Of a stretch of 64,000 nucleotides of DNA, positions 46,902-55,207 are shown in pieces. The notes beneath the pieces are model-generated. The model was not told where the DNA came from, did no database searches, and was given only the letters and a program-made list of their open reading frames with translations. The stretch is from Deltaproteobacteria bacterium (GTDB lineage: Bacteria; Desulfobacterota; Binatia; UBA1149; JAJCZL01): contig JAJCZL010000012.1 of NCBI GenBank assembly GCA_029262415.1, positions 1 to 64,000 on the forward strand. The letters run 5' to 3'. Position numbers and translations under genes: made by a program. Each line of letters starts with the position of its first letter. The first letter of the stretch is position 1.

Positions 46902-48458
46902 CTAGGTGGTCTCTAGGCGTGGGAACAGCGGCTCAGGTTTGCCGACGGTGTGGCCCGGCGGATAGAACTCGCCCCATTTCGGCGCCGCATCGGCCAGCGA
47001 CAGCGCCGCGTCCCAAGCCGTATCGCCGCCGGCGGGGCGGCCGAGCATTGCGGCGATTCGCTCGGATGTCTCAGGCATGAACGGGGCGATCATGCGTGCG
47101 GCGTCGCGCAACGCGTCGCAAAGTGTTGCGAGGATCGCGCCCACGCGCGGGTGTGCCGACTCGTCTTTCCATTTTTTGAACGGCGCTTCTTCTACGATGT
47201 ACTTGTCGCAGGCGTTGAACGCTTTCCAGATTTCTTCGAGCGCCAAGTGGAAGGCGAGTCCTTCCATCTGGCTCTTCATCGCCGACTCGGCTTGGGTAAA
47301 GGCAGCGGCGAGTGCGCGGTCTTGCGGTGCGCCGTCGGCCGCTTGCACGACGCCGTCGAAGTATTTGTCCTGCATCGAGAGTACCCGGCTGGTCAGGTTG
47401 CCGAGGCCGTTTGAGAGATCTGCGTTAAAACGCGTGATGAAAGCGTCTTCGGTAAAACTCGCGTCCGAGCCGAACGCCATTTCGCGCAGCAGGAAGTATC
47501 GGAAGCTGTCCAGGCCGAAACGTTCTTTCATCTCGAGCGGCCGGATGACGTTGCCGAGCGACTTAGACATCTTCGACTCGCCCATGTTCCAGTAGCCGTG
47601 GACGTTGAGGCGTTGGTAGACCGGGAAGCCGGCGGCCATCAGCATCGTCGGCCAAAAAACCGCGTGCGGTTTGAGGATATCCTTTGCTATGAAGTGTTGC
47701 GCGTGCGCCCAGCGCTGGTCTGCGCGCGCGGCATCAACGTGGCGGATGCCGCTCAGGTAGTTGAGCAGGGCATCGAACCATACGTAGGTGACGTAGTTAG
47801 GATCGAAGGGCATTTCGATGCCCCAAGTCAGGCGGCTCTTCGGTCGCGAGATGCACAGGTCTTCGAGCGGCTCGCGTAGCAGGCCGAGCACCTCGTTGCG
47901 GTAGCCGGCCGGGTGGATGAGGTCGGGGTGCTTCTCTAGGTGATCGCGCAGCCGGTCTTGGTATTTGCCCATGCGGAAGAAGTAATTCTCTTCCTTGATC
48001 CAAACCGGTTCGGTCTCGTGGTCGGGGCATTTACCGTCGATGAGTTCACGGTCGGCGTAGAACCGTTCGCACCCTGTGCAGTAGTTGCCTCCGTAATCGC
48101 CGAAGTAGATGTCACCGGCGTCGTAGACCCGCTGCAACACCTCGCGCACGAAAGCGACGTGGTAGTCATCGGTCGTGCGGATGAAATGGTCGTAGGTGAT
48201 GCCGCAGGTATCCCACGTTGAGCGGAAGATCGCGCTGATGCGATCGGCATACTCGTGTGGGCTCGCATGGTTCTTTTCGGCGGCCGCGGCGATCTTGTCG
48301 CCGTGCTCGTCGGTGCCGGTCAGAAAGAATACGTCGCGTCCCATCGCGCGCTGGTAGCGCGCGAGCGTGTCCACGACCACGGTGGTGTAGGTATGGCCGA
48401 GATGAGGCTCGGCGTTCACGTAGTAGAGCGGGGTGGTCAGGTAAACTGTATCGGGCAT
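46902..48458 (-). CDS. metG: Methionyl-tRNA synthetase
   Basis: A 518-residue class I synthetase. The start MPDTVYLTTPLYYVNAEPHLGHTY carries the HIGH-type motif (HLGH), and ESKMSKSLGNVI near residue 300 is the KMSKS loop. A single zinc knuckle, YCTGCERFY with KCPDHETE, resembles the shorter Thermus-type enzyme rather than the E. coli two-knuckle type. No C-terminal dimerisation domain is present. It is the last gene of the pseudopilin-tmk-holB-metG operon; the holB stop is adjacent to its ATG. Confidence 0.97.
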   Translation of the reverse strand: MPDTVYLTTPLYYVNAEPHLGHTYTTVVVDTLARYQRAMGRDVFFLTGTDEHGDKIAAAAEKNHASPHEYADRISAIFRSTWDTCGITYDHFIRTTDDYHVAFVREVLQRVYDAGDIYFGDYGGNYCTGCERFYADRELIDGKCPDHETEPVWIKEENYFFRMGKYQDRLRDHLEKHPDLIHPAGYRNEVLGLLREPLEDLCISRPKSRLTWGIEMPFDPNYVTYVWFDALLNYLSGIRHVDAARADQRWAHAQHFIAKDILKPHAVFWPTMLMAAGFPVYQRLNVHGYWNMGESKMSKSLGNVIRPLEMKERFGLDSFRYFLLREMAFGSDASFTEDAFITRFNADLSNGLGNLTSRVLSMQDKYFDGVVQAADGAPQDRALAAAFTQAESAMKSQMEGLAFHLALEEIWKAFNACDKYIVEEAPFKKWKDESAHPRVGAILATLCDALRDAARMIAPFMPETSERIAAMLGRPAGGDTAWDAALSLADAAPKWGEFYPPGHTVGKPEPLFPRLETT

Positions 48459-49439
48459 CTAACCTCGGACATCGAGCAGCATATCGCGGATGGCGACCTT
48501 GGCGTTGACGCCGGCAGCGAGCATACGGATAGTCGCGCTGGTGCGCTCGGCTTGTGCCACCAGTGTAGCGGTTTCCGGGGCGTTGGCGCGAGCGGCGCTG
48601 CGCGCCTTTTGCATTTGCCAATAGAACAGCACGAGCAAGTTCTCGTCGCGGTTGCCGCTTTTCTCTGCGAGTTGCCGGGTCAGCTCTTCGAGGTCGGCGA
48701 ACGGGTCCTTGCGCAGCGCTTCGAAAGCCTCGATCAACTCTTCTCGCGCGGCCAAGGCTTCTTCGTCGAGCGCCAAGGCACGCGCGGCGCTACCCTCGCA
48801 TGCGGCGACCCGCGCCTTATGCTCGGCCGGCGGTACGCCCGCTGCCTCGAGAATCGACAGTAGCGGGGCTTCGCTGAGCGCGTCGAAGCGCAACACCTGG
48901 CAGCGCGAACGCACCGTTGCGAGCAGGCCTCCGACTGCAGGCGTTATCAGTACGATGACGGCATGCCCCGGCGGCTCTTCGAGTAACTTGAGCATCGCGT
49001 TCTGTGCTTCAAAGCTGAGCAGGTGGGCGCCGCGAATGACGCTGAAGCGCGGCCCGGAGTGCTGCGCGCGCAGCGACATCTTACGGATCAATTCACGAAC
49101 CGGATCGATGCCGATCTTCTTGCCCTGCCCTTCGGACTCGAGGACGACGACGTCCGGATGGGATCCGGCCATTATTTGTCTGCACGAGGGGCATTCGCCG
49201 CAGCCACCGTGGCGCTCGCATTTGAGTTCTTGCGCCCACCACATCGCCATCGTGTGTTTGCCGATCCCGTCGGGACCCGCGAACACGTAGGCGTGGTGAA
49301 GTGCGACGGGCGTGCCGGTGCGGACTGCCATCGCCAGCTTGGTGAGCCGCTCACGTACGACGTCGTGGCCGCAGGGGGCCAGACCGCGCGGTACGTAGCG
49401 CGCTTTCTGCAGCTCTTTCGCTTTCTTCTTGCTTGCCAA
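48459..49439 (-). CDS. holB: DNA polymerase III subunit delta prime
   Basis: A 326-residue clamp-loader subunit. An N-terminal basic lead is followed by HHAYVFAGPDGIGKHTMAMWW (P-loop region, about 48-60), a Cys4 zinc module ELKCERHGGCGECPSCRQIM, and the SRC-type segment RSRCQVLRFDALSE near 185. FEAQNAMLKLLEEPPGHAVIVL is the conserved delta prime block. It functions in loading the sliding clamp and helping DnaE. Gene order tmk-holB is common in bacteria. The start may be a few codons inside the basic lead. Confidence 0.93.
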   Translation of the reverse strand: MASKKKAKELQKARYVPRGLAPCGHDVVRERLTKLAMAVRTGTPVALHHAYVFAGPDGIGKHTMAMWWAQELKCERHGGCGECPSCRQIMAGSHPDVVVLESEGQGKKIGIDPVRELIRKMSLRAQHSGPRFSVIRGAHLLSFEAQNAMLKLLEEPPGHAVIVLITPAVGGLLATVRSRCQVLRFDALSEAPLLSILEAAGVPPAEHKARVAACEGSAARALALDEEALAAREELIEAFEALRKDPFADLEELTRQLAEKSGNRDENLLVLFYWQMQKARSAARANAPETATLVAQAERTSATIRMLAAGVNAKVAIRDMLLDVRG

Positions 49440-49451
49440 CTCTTTGTCTCG

Positions 49452-50084
49452 TCAAGCGAGTCGCGCGAGTACGGTCTTTGCGATATCCGCAGCGATCTCT
49501 TCTATAGCGCGGTTCGCGTCGATGCGGACGAATCTTTCCTTGTTGCGTGCGGCCAGCCGGGCGAACCCGTCATGGATGCGCCGGTGAAATGCGAGCGGCT
49601 CGGCTTCGAAGCGGTCGCCGGGACCACCGCTGAGCTTTTGCGCGCGCGACAGACCGGCCTCCATGTCGACATCGAGCCACAAGGTCAGATCGGGAGCCAA
49701 CTCGCGCGAAGCCCAAGCGTTCCAGGTCTCGAGCATCTCAAGGTCATGGCCGCGGCCGTAGCCCTGGTAGGCCAGCGTTGAGTCGCTGTAGCGGTCGCAG
49801 ACGACGACGGCGCCGCTCGCGAGCGCCGGTTTGATGACAGTGGCCACGTGCTGTGCGCGGTCGGCGAGAAACAGCAACAGCTCGGCGCGCGGGTCGAGCT
49901 TGGACTCGGGGTCGGCGAGTAAACGGCGGATTTCAACCGTAAGCGGTGTGCCGCCGGGCTCACGGGTGGCCACGACCTGATGTCCGGCCTCGCGAAGCCT
50001 CTTTGCCAAAAGCTTGCTCTGTGTGGTTTTTCCACACCCCTCGGTCCCCTCCAGTGTCACAAAAAGCCGCACGACGCGGAGCAT
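49452..50084 (-). CDS. tmk: Thymidylate kinase
   Basis: A 210-residue dTMP kinase. The P-loop is FVTLEGTEGCGKTTQSKLLAKRL at about residues 7-29, and ATREPGGTPLTVEIRRLL is the DR/E motif. The DRYSDSTLAYQGYGRG segment is the LID-side substrate binding region. The ATG at 50084 (MLRVVRLFVTLEG) is preferred over a longer frame to 50141. It follows the last pseudopilin gene by 29 bp and precedes holB by 12 bp. Confidence 0.96.
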   Translation of the reverse strand: MLRVVRLFVTLEGTEGCGKTTQSKLLAKRLREAGHQVVATREPGGTPLTVEIRRLLADPESKLDPRAELLLFLADRAQHVATVIKPALASGAVVVCDRYSDSTLAYQGYGRGHDLEMLETWNAWASRELAPDLTLWLDVDMEAGLSRAQKLSGGPGDRFEAEPLAFHRRIHDGFARLAARNKERFVRIDANRAIEEIAADIAKTVLARLA

Positions 50085-50113
50085 TAGCCGCCGGGGGTGA
50101 AATCGCAAGCCCG

Positions 50114-50482
50114 TTACGCAAACGGAACCGTCGGAGTGCACCAGCCCTCAGCCGCTACCGGTCGGTAGGCGCGGGCGGCGGCGCCTCGGCACTCGGCCGC
50201 GGCGACCAGTCGGCATCGTTGGTCGGCGGGCAAAGCGACGACGCCGTGCACGCGGTCGCGACCCAGTGTAAGCGAGAACGTTTGCGTGCCGCCGCGCGCC
50301 GGTGCGCCGGGTTGTGCGAGTTCAAGCATCGAGAGTGCTGCGTAGTGGGCGCACAAAGAGGCATGGCGGACGGCGTGGGCGCGAGCGGCGTTGTGTGCGA
50401 TCGATGTGAGCGTCAACGAGGCAGCGCCGAGTGCGCCTCCTATCACTGCAGTGATGAGCAGCGTCGATCCGCGTTCGCTCAT
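50114..50482 (-). CDS. Minor pseudopilin-like protein (GspK/PilX-like position)
   Basis: A 122-residue protein starting MSERGSTLLITAVIGGALGAASL: a short basic lead, a Gly at the prepilin peptidase site, then a hydrophobic helix, but without the usual Glu at +5. Its C-terminal part is Cys-containing and beta-rich. The ATG overlaps the upstream pseudopilin stop (ATGA). Lack of Glu5 fits GspK-type tip pseudopilins, but the length is less than half of GspK. Role in a type II or IV pilus-like fibre is inferred from the cluster. Confidence 0.65.
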   Translation of the reverse strand: MSERGSTLLITAVIGGALGAASLTLTSIAHNAARAHAVRHASLCAHYAALSMLELAQPGAPARGGTQTFSLTLGRDRVHGVVALPADQRCRLVAAAECRGAAARAYRPVAAEGWCTPTVPFA

Positions 50483-50997
50483 GGGAGCGGGCGCGGGAGC
50501 GCGAACCAAGCGTGCGTGTTGGCGCCGGCGTTGTTGCCCCAGGCGAGTGCCAGCAGCGAGGCACGCGCCGGGTCACGCGTCGGAGCTCCCGATCGGTCGT
50601 ATGCAGTAAGCGAGAACGCGCCGTCGGATCCTTCGGCCAACGCCATCGGCTGGCGCCCTATCTTGTGGATAAGCCGTGTGCTGTTTCTGCCTCGATTCAG
50701 ATACAAGCCGATCGATTCACTGCTGCGGGTGTCGATGCGGCCGTTACCGTCAAGGTCGGCGTGAAAGGTGAGACCTTCTTGGCTGATGGCGAAGACCGGC
50801 GCGACGATGTCAGCACTTGCAGAGGCGGCATTGCGCGCGATGTCCACGAGTCGTTCGACGTGAGCTGCGCTCTGGCGACTCGATGCGGCACGTTCGGCTT
50901 GATGGGCAACGATTGCGATTACCGCGATCTGTTGAACGAGCGCGGCCGACAGCAGAGCCTGAACTGCGATGGCGAAGGCTGCCTCGATGAGTTGCAC
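50479..50997 (-). CDS. Minor pseudopilin-like protein (GspJ-like position)
   Basis: A 172-residue protein. The start (M)QLIEAAFAIAVQALLSAALVQQIAV has an N-terminal hydrophobic helix with Glu4 but no basic lead or clear G-x cleavage site. The globular part includes DIVAPVFAISQEGLTFHADLDGNGRIDTRS, an Asp-rich loop like a calcium site, and AGANTHAWFAL near the end. It begins with GTG, with GAGG 10 bases upstream, in the same frame as the previous gene after its TGA. Assignment depends on operon position. Confidence 0.6.
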   Translation of the reverse strand: MQLIEAAFAIAVQALLSAALVQQIAVIAIVAHQAERAASSRQSAAHVERLVDIARNAASASADIVAPVFAISQEGLTFHADLDGNGRIDTRSSESIGLYLNRGRNSTRLIHKIGRQPMALAEGSDGAFSLTAYDRSGAPTRDPARASLLALAWGNNAGANTHAWFALPRPLP

Positions 50998-51009
50998 AGC
51001 CGTTATACC

Positions 51010-51363
51010 TCAGAGGCAGCCTGCCGGCGGTGAGGTGATGGTAGTGAGCACTACGGTGTCACGGTCGTCGCTACCTCGGCCGGCTTGGCTGCTAACCTCC
51101 GCGCGCAGCTCGACGGAGCTGCCGGCGGCGAGTTCTCGCAGCGAACAGCGCAGGCCTGGTGGGCAAGTGGAGGGAGGCGCACACGGCGCACCGCGTGCAG
51201 CCTCCAGCAGGTTACGGGCAGCCGCGAGCATGTCCTCGCGCCGTTCAACCGTAGCGAGCGTCCGCGTTACCTGCAGCGCAGCCTGCGCCGAGCCGTAAAC
51301 GAGCAAGCCTGCGATACCAAGAGCGGCGCTGGTCTCCAGCAGAGAAGAGCCGCGCTCACTCAT
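51010..51363 (-). CDS. Pseudopilin-like protein (GspI-like position)
   Basis: A 117-residue protein. MSERGSSLLETSAALGIAGLLV is a standard type IV prepilin N-terminus: five-residue basic lead, Gly at -1, Glu at +5, then the hydrophobic helix. The globular part has a Cys-rich loop (APCAPPSTCPPGLRC). The ATG overlaps the stop of the preceding gene. Prepilin peptidase (GspO/PilD) and the assembly ATPase are not in the window. Confidence 0.78.
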   Translation of the reverse strand: MSERGSSLLETSAALGIAGLLVYGSAQAALQVTRTLATVERREDMLAAARNLLEAARGAPCAPPSTCPPGLRCSLRELAAGSSVELRAEVSSQAGRGSDDRDTVVLTTITSPPAGCL

Positions 51364-51773
51364 CGGATCATCCCTCTTTGATTGACGACCACGCTTGCCT
51401 CGCCGGCGCTACCGGATGCGGCGACTACCACGGTGGCATTGTCGGCGAGCCCGGTCGCAAAAAAGCGTACCCGGCCGCGCGCAGGTGCGCGCGCTACGTA
51501 GGTGCCCGCCGGCAAGCGCACCTCAGCACTGAGAACTGCCCCGCCGCCGGCGCGCGCGGGCCCTAGCGACCGGCTTCCGATTGCGAGTTCGACCGTCTCG
51601 GCGCGTGATGCCGCCTGCAGCCGGGCGTCGATCAACGCTTGTACCACCGTGCTCCGCGCAGCGTTGAGGTGCGAATTGGCGGCGAGCGAGTTCAGTCCGC
51701 TTAACGCAGCGGCGGCGACCATGGCCGAGATCGCCAGCGCTGCGAGTGTTTCCAGCAGGCTGAAGCCGCCCAT
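51360..51773 (-). CDS. Pseudopilin-like protein (GspH-like)
   Basis: A protein of about 137 residues beginning MGGFSLLETLAALAISAMVAAAAL, with Gly-Phe cleavage and Glu5, the clearest prepilin signal of the cluster. The GspH/FimT outline follows: NSHLNAARSTVVQALIDARLQAASRAETVEL, a strand-rich C-terminal half and a final VVVNQRGMIR. A start at a GTG (VNRSPAS) about 12 codons upstream would give a longer basic lead. First gene of the H-I-J-K-tmk-holB-metG run. Confidence 0.8.
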   Translation of the reverse strand: MGGFSLLETLAALAISAMVAAAALSGLNSLAANSHLNAARSTVVQALIDARLQAASRAETVELAIGSRSLGPARAGGGAVLSAEVRLPAGTYVARAPARGRVRFFATGLADNATVVVAASGSAGEASVVVNQRGMIR

Positions 51774-51930
51774 CCGAAACTCGTCGCTTGAAGCCGGGCT
51801 GCGGTTCACGTGCTTGGTTTGGCATGTGGTGGACGGCCCGGTCAATGACAACTGAATCATAGCGTCGAGTGCCCTTCCTGCGAGGACGCGGCAGATTGAA
51901 CCATCTGTGGCGGGGCCATAGAACACCCGG

Positions 51931-53118
51931 ATGGACCTCAGTTTCGGCCCCGAATACGAAAAGTTCCGCGCGCAGGTGCGAGAGTTTCTTGCTGCCCGCA
52001 AAGGCCAAGCACCGAGCAGCTCGATGAGCGCCACCGGATCGGGCGACGACATGCGGCGGATCCTTGATTGGCAAAAGACCCTGGTCGAGGGCGGCTACGT
52101 CGGCCGTACGATTCCGCGAGAGTACGGCGGGGCGGGCGCCAAGCCCGATCTGCTCGAGAGCATCATCATCGACGAAGAGTTTCACGCCGCACGTGTACAC
52201 CGCGGCCTTGCCAATCAGGGTATCTCGATGTTCGTACCGACGCTGCTGCAGTACGGTAGCGAGCAACAGAAGCAGGCTTATGTGCGACCGACGATTCTCG
52301 GTGAGATGGTCTGGTGCCAGGGCTACAGCGAGCCCGAGGCGGGCAGCGACCTCGCGAGCCTCAAGACTACGGCGCGGCTCGACGGCGACGATTACGTTAT
52401 TAACGGCCAGAAGATCTGGACATCGACGGCCGCCGAAGCCGACATGATGTTTGCCCTGGTACGCACCGATCCCGATGCGGCCAAACATCAAGGCATCAGT
52501 TACATCACACTGAGCATGGACACGCCGGGGCTCGAGGTGCGGCCGCTCAAGACCATGATCGGATCGTCTTCGTTCAATGAGGTGTTTTTCGACGACGTAC
52601 GTGTGCCGCGCAACAACCTCATCGGCGAGCCCGGGCAGGGTTGGGAGGTCGGCCGCGCAACGTTGATGCACGAGCGCAACATGCTCGGCAACACTACGCA
52701 GACCGAAACCATGCTGCAAAACTGTACCGATGTGCTCGCAGAAGCCGGCGTGCTCGGCGATCCGACCTATCGCGACCGCCTCATGAAACTGGATGCGCGC
52801 GTGAAAGCCATGAAGTACCACTCGCTGCGACTGCTGACCGACACCCTCAAGGGTCGTCACCCCGGCGCTGCCGTGATGATCACCAAGCTTAACGGATGTC
52901 AGCTCAACCACGACATCTCTGCGCTGGCTATCGACGCGATGGGTGAGCGGGGGTTGTTGACGCGTGGCTCCGAATTGGTGCGCGACCAGGGCGCGTGGCA
53001 GGCGCAGTATATGTTTACGCTCGGTTTGATTATCGGTGGCGGCACCGCGCAGATTCAAAAGAACATCATCAGCGAACGTGGGCTCGGGATGCCGCGTGAA
53101 CCAAAGCCGGCGGCCTGA
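51931..53118 (+). CDS. Acyl-CoA dehydrogenase, likely non-catalytic or FAD-binding partner subunit
   Basis: A 395-residue acyl-CoA dehydrogenase. The N-terminal helical domain starts MDLSFGPEYEKFRAQVREF, then GARATGYSEPEAGSDLASLKT-type FAD/substrate loop (CQGYSEPEAGSDL), WTSTAAEADMMF, and the C-terminal GGTAQIQKNIISERGLG. No clear catalytic Glu block of the GG-G-x2-W/Y-E type is seen. It lies 10 bp before a second acyl-CoA dehydrogenase. Paired genes of this kind form heterotetramers in steroid and fatty-acid side-chain breakdown. Confidence 0.9.
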   Translation: MDLSFGPEYEKFRAQVREFLAARKGQAPSSSMSATGSGDDMRRILDWQKTLVEGGYVGRTIPREYGGAGAKPDLLESIIIDEEFHAARVHRGLANQGISMFVPTLLQYGSEQQKQAYVRPTILGEMVWCQGYSEPEAGSDLASLKTTARLDGDDYVINGQKIWTSTAAEADMMFALVRTDPDAAKHQGISYITLSMDTPGLEVRPLKTMIGSSSFNEVFFDDVRVPRNNLIGEPGQGWEVGRATLMHERNMLGNTTQTETMLQNCTDVLAEAGVLGDPTYRDRLMKLDARVKAMKYHSLRLLTDTLKGRHPGAAVMITKLNGCQLNHDISALAIDAMGERGLLTRGSELVRDQGAWQAQYMFTLGLIIGGGTAQIQKNIISERGLGMPREPKPAA

Positions 53119-53128
53119 GGATTAGGCG

Positions 53129-54229
53129 ATGGATTTCGGCCTCTCTGAAGAACAGGATCTCTTGCAGCAATCGCTGCGCGGCTATCTCGGCGAACGCGTC
53201 GGTCTGGCGGCTGTGCGCGCGGTGGTGGAAGGCGAGTCGGGACACAGCCGCGAGTTGATCGCCGGGTTGGCCGAGCAAGGCGTGACCGGAGTGATGGTCG
53301 CGCCGGAGTACGGGGGCTCGGGGCTTGGGTTGCTCGACGCCGCGGTCGTCGCCGAGGAACTCGGGCGCGCCGCAGCGCCGATTTCTTTTCACAGCGGCGC
53401 GGTGATGGCGCCGCTTGCGATCGCCGCGCTCGGAGGCGACGCGCAGAAATCGCGGTGGCTTGCAGCGGTCGCCGCGGGCAGCAGCGTTGTCTCCGTCGCT
53501 TTCGCTCCTGGCTTTTCTGCCGGTGGTGTGTGGGACGATAGTGTTGCCTATGTGCCCGACGCAACGTCGGCCGATGCATTCGTGCTGTTCGTGGGCACAG
53601 GCGCCGGGGCGGCGGCTTACCTGATCCCCGCCGACGAACCCGGGGTATCGGCGGCGCAGCTCCAAGCGGTTGACCTCACACGCCGCCTCGGCGTGCTGAG
53701 GTTTTCATCTTTCGAAGCCGAAGCAGCAATGCGGCTGGCGGGCGGCGACGCCGCACAAACCGCGTCGCGGGTGTTGCAGGCCGGCCGCGTCGCGCTGGCT
53801 GCAGACGCTCTCGGTGCGGCCGAACGCGGCTTGGAGGCTGCAGTCGAGTACGCGAAAACGCGTAAGCAGTTCGGGCGCGTGATCGCTTCGTTCCAAGCGG
53901 TCAAACATATGTGTGCCGAAACCTTCGCGGAGGTCGAGCCGCTGCGTGCGCTGCTCTGGTATGCGGCCTTCGCTTGGGACGAGCGGTACGAAGATGCGCA
54001 CGCAACCGCGATGCTGCTCAAGGCCTATGCGGGCGAGGCGGCTACGCAAGCGACGACCACCTGCACGCAGGTATTCGGCGGCATGGGATTTACTTGGGAG
54101 TGCGACATGCACTTGTGGTTCAAGCGCGCCGGCTACGACCGCCAAGTGCTCGGTGGGCCGACGGCGTTGCGCGCGGAGGCTGCGGCTATACGACTTGTCG
54201 CCGCGCCGCACGCAACTCAGCGGCGGTAG
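53129..54229 (+). CDS. Acyl-CoA dehydrogenase, catalytic partner subunit
   Basis: A 366-residue paralogue of the preceding gene. The start MDFGLSEEQDLLQQSLRGYL is typical. Mid-region APEYGGSGLGLLDAAVV. The C-terminal segment QVFGGMGFTWECDMHLWFKRAGYD contains the probable catalytic base Glu. Together the two genes would make an alpha2-beta2 FAD enzyme of beta-oxidation. The 3' end overlaps the convergent GDPD gene by 13 bp. Confidence 0.9.
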   Translation: MDFGLSEEQDLLQQSLRGYLGERVGLAAVRAVVEGESGHSRELIAGLAEQGVTGVMVAPEYGGSGLGLLDAAVVAEELGRAAAPISFHSGAVMAPLAIAALGGDAQKSRWLAAVAAGSSVVSVAFAPGFSAGGVWDDSVAYVPDATSADAFVLFVGTGAGAAAYLIPADEPGVSAAQLQAVDLTRRLGVLRFSSFEAEAAMRLAGGDAAQTASRVLQAGRVALAADALGAAERGLEAAVEYAKTRKQFGRVIASFQAVKHMCAETFAEVEPLRALLWYAAFAWDERYEDAHATAMLLKAYAGEAATQATTTCTQVFGGMGFTWECDMHLWFKRAGYDRQVLGGPTALRAEAAAIRLVAAPHATQRR

Positions 54230-55008
54230 CGGTCGACCACCGACGCAGCCATGCGCACATCGTCGCTCATGATGCCGTCGACTCCCATTTCGATAAGAGT
54301 CTCGATCTCACCCGGAACGTTGATCGTCCACACGTGAACCTCGATGCCGAGACGGTGGGCGTGATCTACGGTTTCCGGCGTTACGACTTTCACGCCCATG
54401 TACTCAGGCGGTACCTGCAGCGCGAAGCCCGGCGGCGTGTAGCCGTCGAAGTCAGCGCCCGAGCAGCGCATCACGAACTCCGCGGCTTCGCCGCCGGCAA
54501 ATCCGGTTATGACGTTTGCGCTGACCTTGGCACGGATGCGTTGCATGAGTGAGTCCTCGGCCGCGGCAAGCAGTGTGTGGTCGAGCGCGCCGTAGTGTTC
54601 GAGAATGCGCATCACTTCATCTTCAATCCCCGGGCTGCTTTGCTTGATCTCTATGTTGAGTGGTACGCCCGGTAGCTGTTCGAGCAGATCTACGAGCTTC
54701 GGAATGCGGATACCGTTGCCGCGGTGCGGTGACCCGTCGCTGTCGTGAAAGTGGTAGCCCGCGTCAAGTTGCTCGAGTTCGGCCATGGTGTGGTTTCTGA
54801 TCAGTCCGCTCCCGTCGGTGGTTCGCTCGAGCGTTGCGTCGTGAAAGACCACGATCCCGCCGTCGCTGGAGGCGTGGACGTCGAGTTCGAGGCGGTCGGC
54901 ACCGGCGTCGATCCCGGCTCTGAAAGCTTCCAGGGTATTTTCCGGGAAATCGGCTGAACAGCCCCGGTGGGCGAACAGGCGTGGGCGTGGTCCGTCGCTA
55001 TATTGCAT
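54217..55008 (-). CDS. Glycerophosphodiester phosphodiesterase
   Basis: A 263-residue GDPD enzyme that hydrolyses glycerophosphodiesters to glycerol 3-phosphate. The signature LFAHRGCSADFPENTLEAF is at about 10-28, DRLELDVHASSDGGIVVFHD at about 40-58, with the metal-binding Glu and Asp and the catalytic His. NIEIKQSSPGIED and the C-terminal VHVWTIN support a full TIM barrel. The ATG at 55008 (MQYSDG) is preferred over in-frame starts at 55059 and 55083. No signal peptide, so cytoplasmic. Confidence 0.93.
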   Translation of the reverse strand: MQYSDGPRPRLFAHRGCSADFPENTLEAFRAGIDAGADRLELDVHASSDGGIVVFHDATLERTTDGSGLIRNHTMAELEQLDAGYHFHDSDGSPHRGNGIRIPKLVDLLEQLPGVPLNIEIKQSSPGIEDEVMRILEHYGALDHTLLAAAEDSLMQRIRAKVSANVITGFAGGEAAEFVMRCSGADFDGYTPPGFALQVPPEYMGVKVVTPETVDHAHRLGIEVHVWTINVPGEIETLIEMGVDGIMSDDVRMAASVVDRYRR

Positions 55009-55070
55009 TCCGCATAGTCCCTTGGGGCGCGAGTGGACCGCAGCCCCCGGGCTCGGCATAATCCCGGTTA

Positions 55071-55205
55071 ATGAGCGAAGCAACTCCGAAATGCCCGCGC
55101 TGCAAATGGCACATCGCCACCAAGCGCACCTATGCGCACGTCGATGCCGTTGATTACATCTGTAACCGTTGCGTGTACGTGTGGCGAGACCCTAAGAAAA
55201 AGTAG
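55071..55205 (+). CDS. 44-residue zinc-ribbon protein
   Basis: A short frame from ATG 55071 to TAG 55203-55205. The product carries KCPRCKWHIATKR and YICNRCVYVWRD, two Cys-x2-Cys pairs separated by 20 residues, a compact zinc ribbon with a basic tail. It lies 62 bp before the convergent/divergent GDPD start and only 2 bp upstream of the GTG of the membrane protein gene, so the two are likely co-translated. Zinc binding and possible nucleic acid contact are inference. Confidence 0.75.
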   Translation: MSEATPKCPRCKWHIATKRTYAHVDAVDYICNRCVYVWRDPKKK

Positions 55206-55207
55206 CC

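Noticed and set aside
51523..53058. 511-codon open frame on the minus strand
   Set aside because: It is antisense to the first acyl-CoA dehydrogenase and overlaps a pseudopilin gene; its composition is Arg/His-rich and has no recognisable domain.
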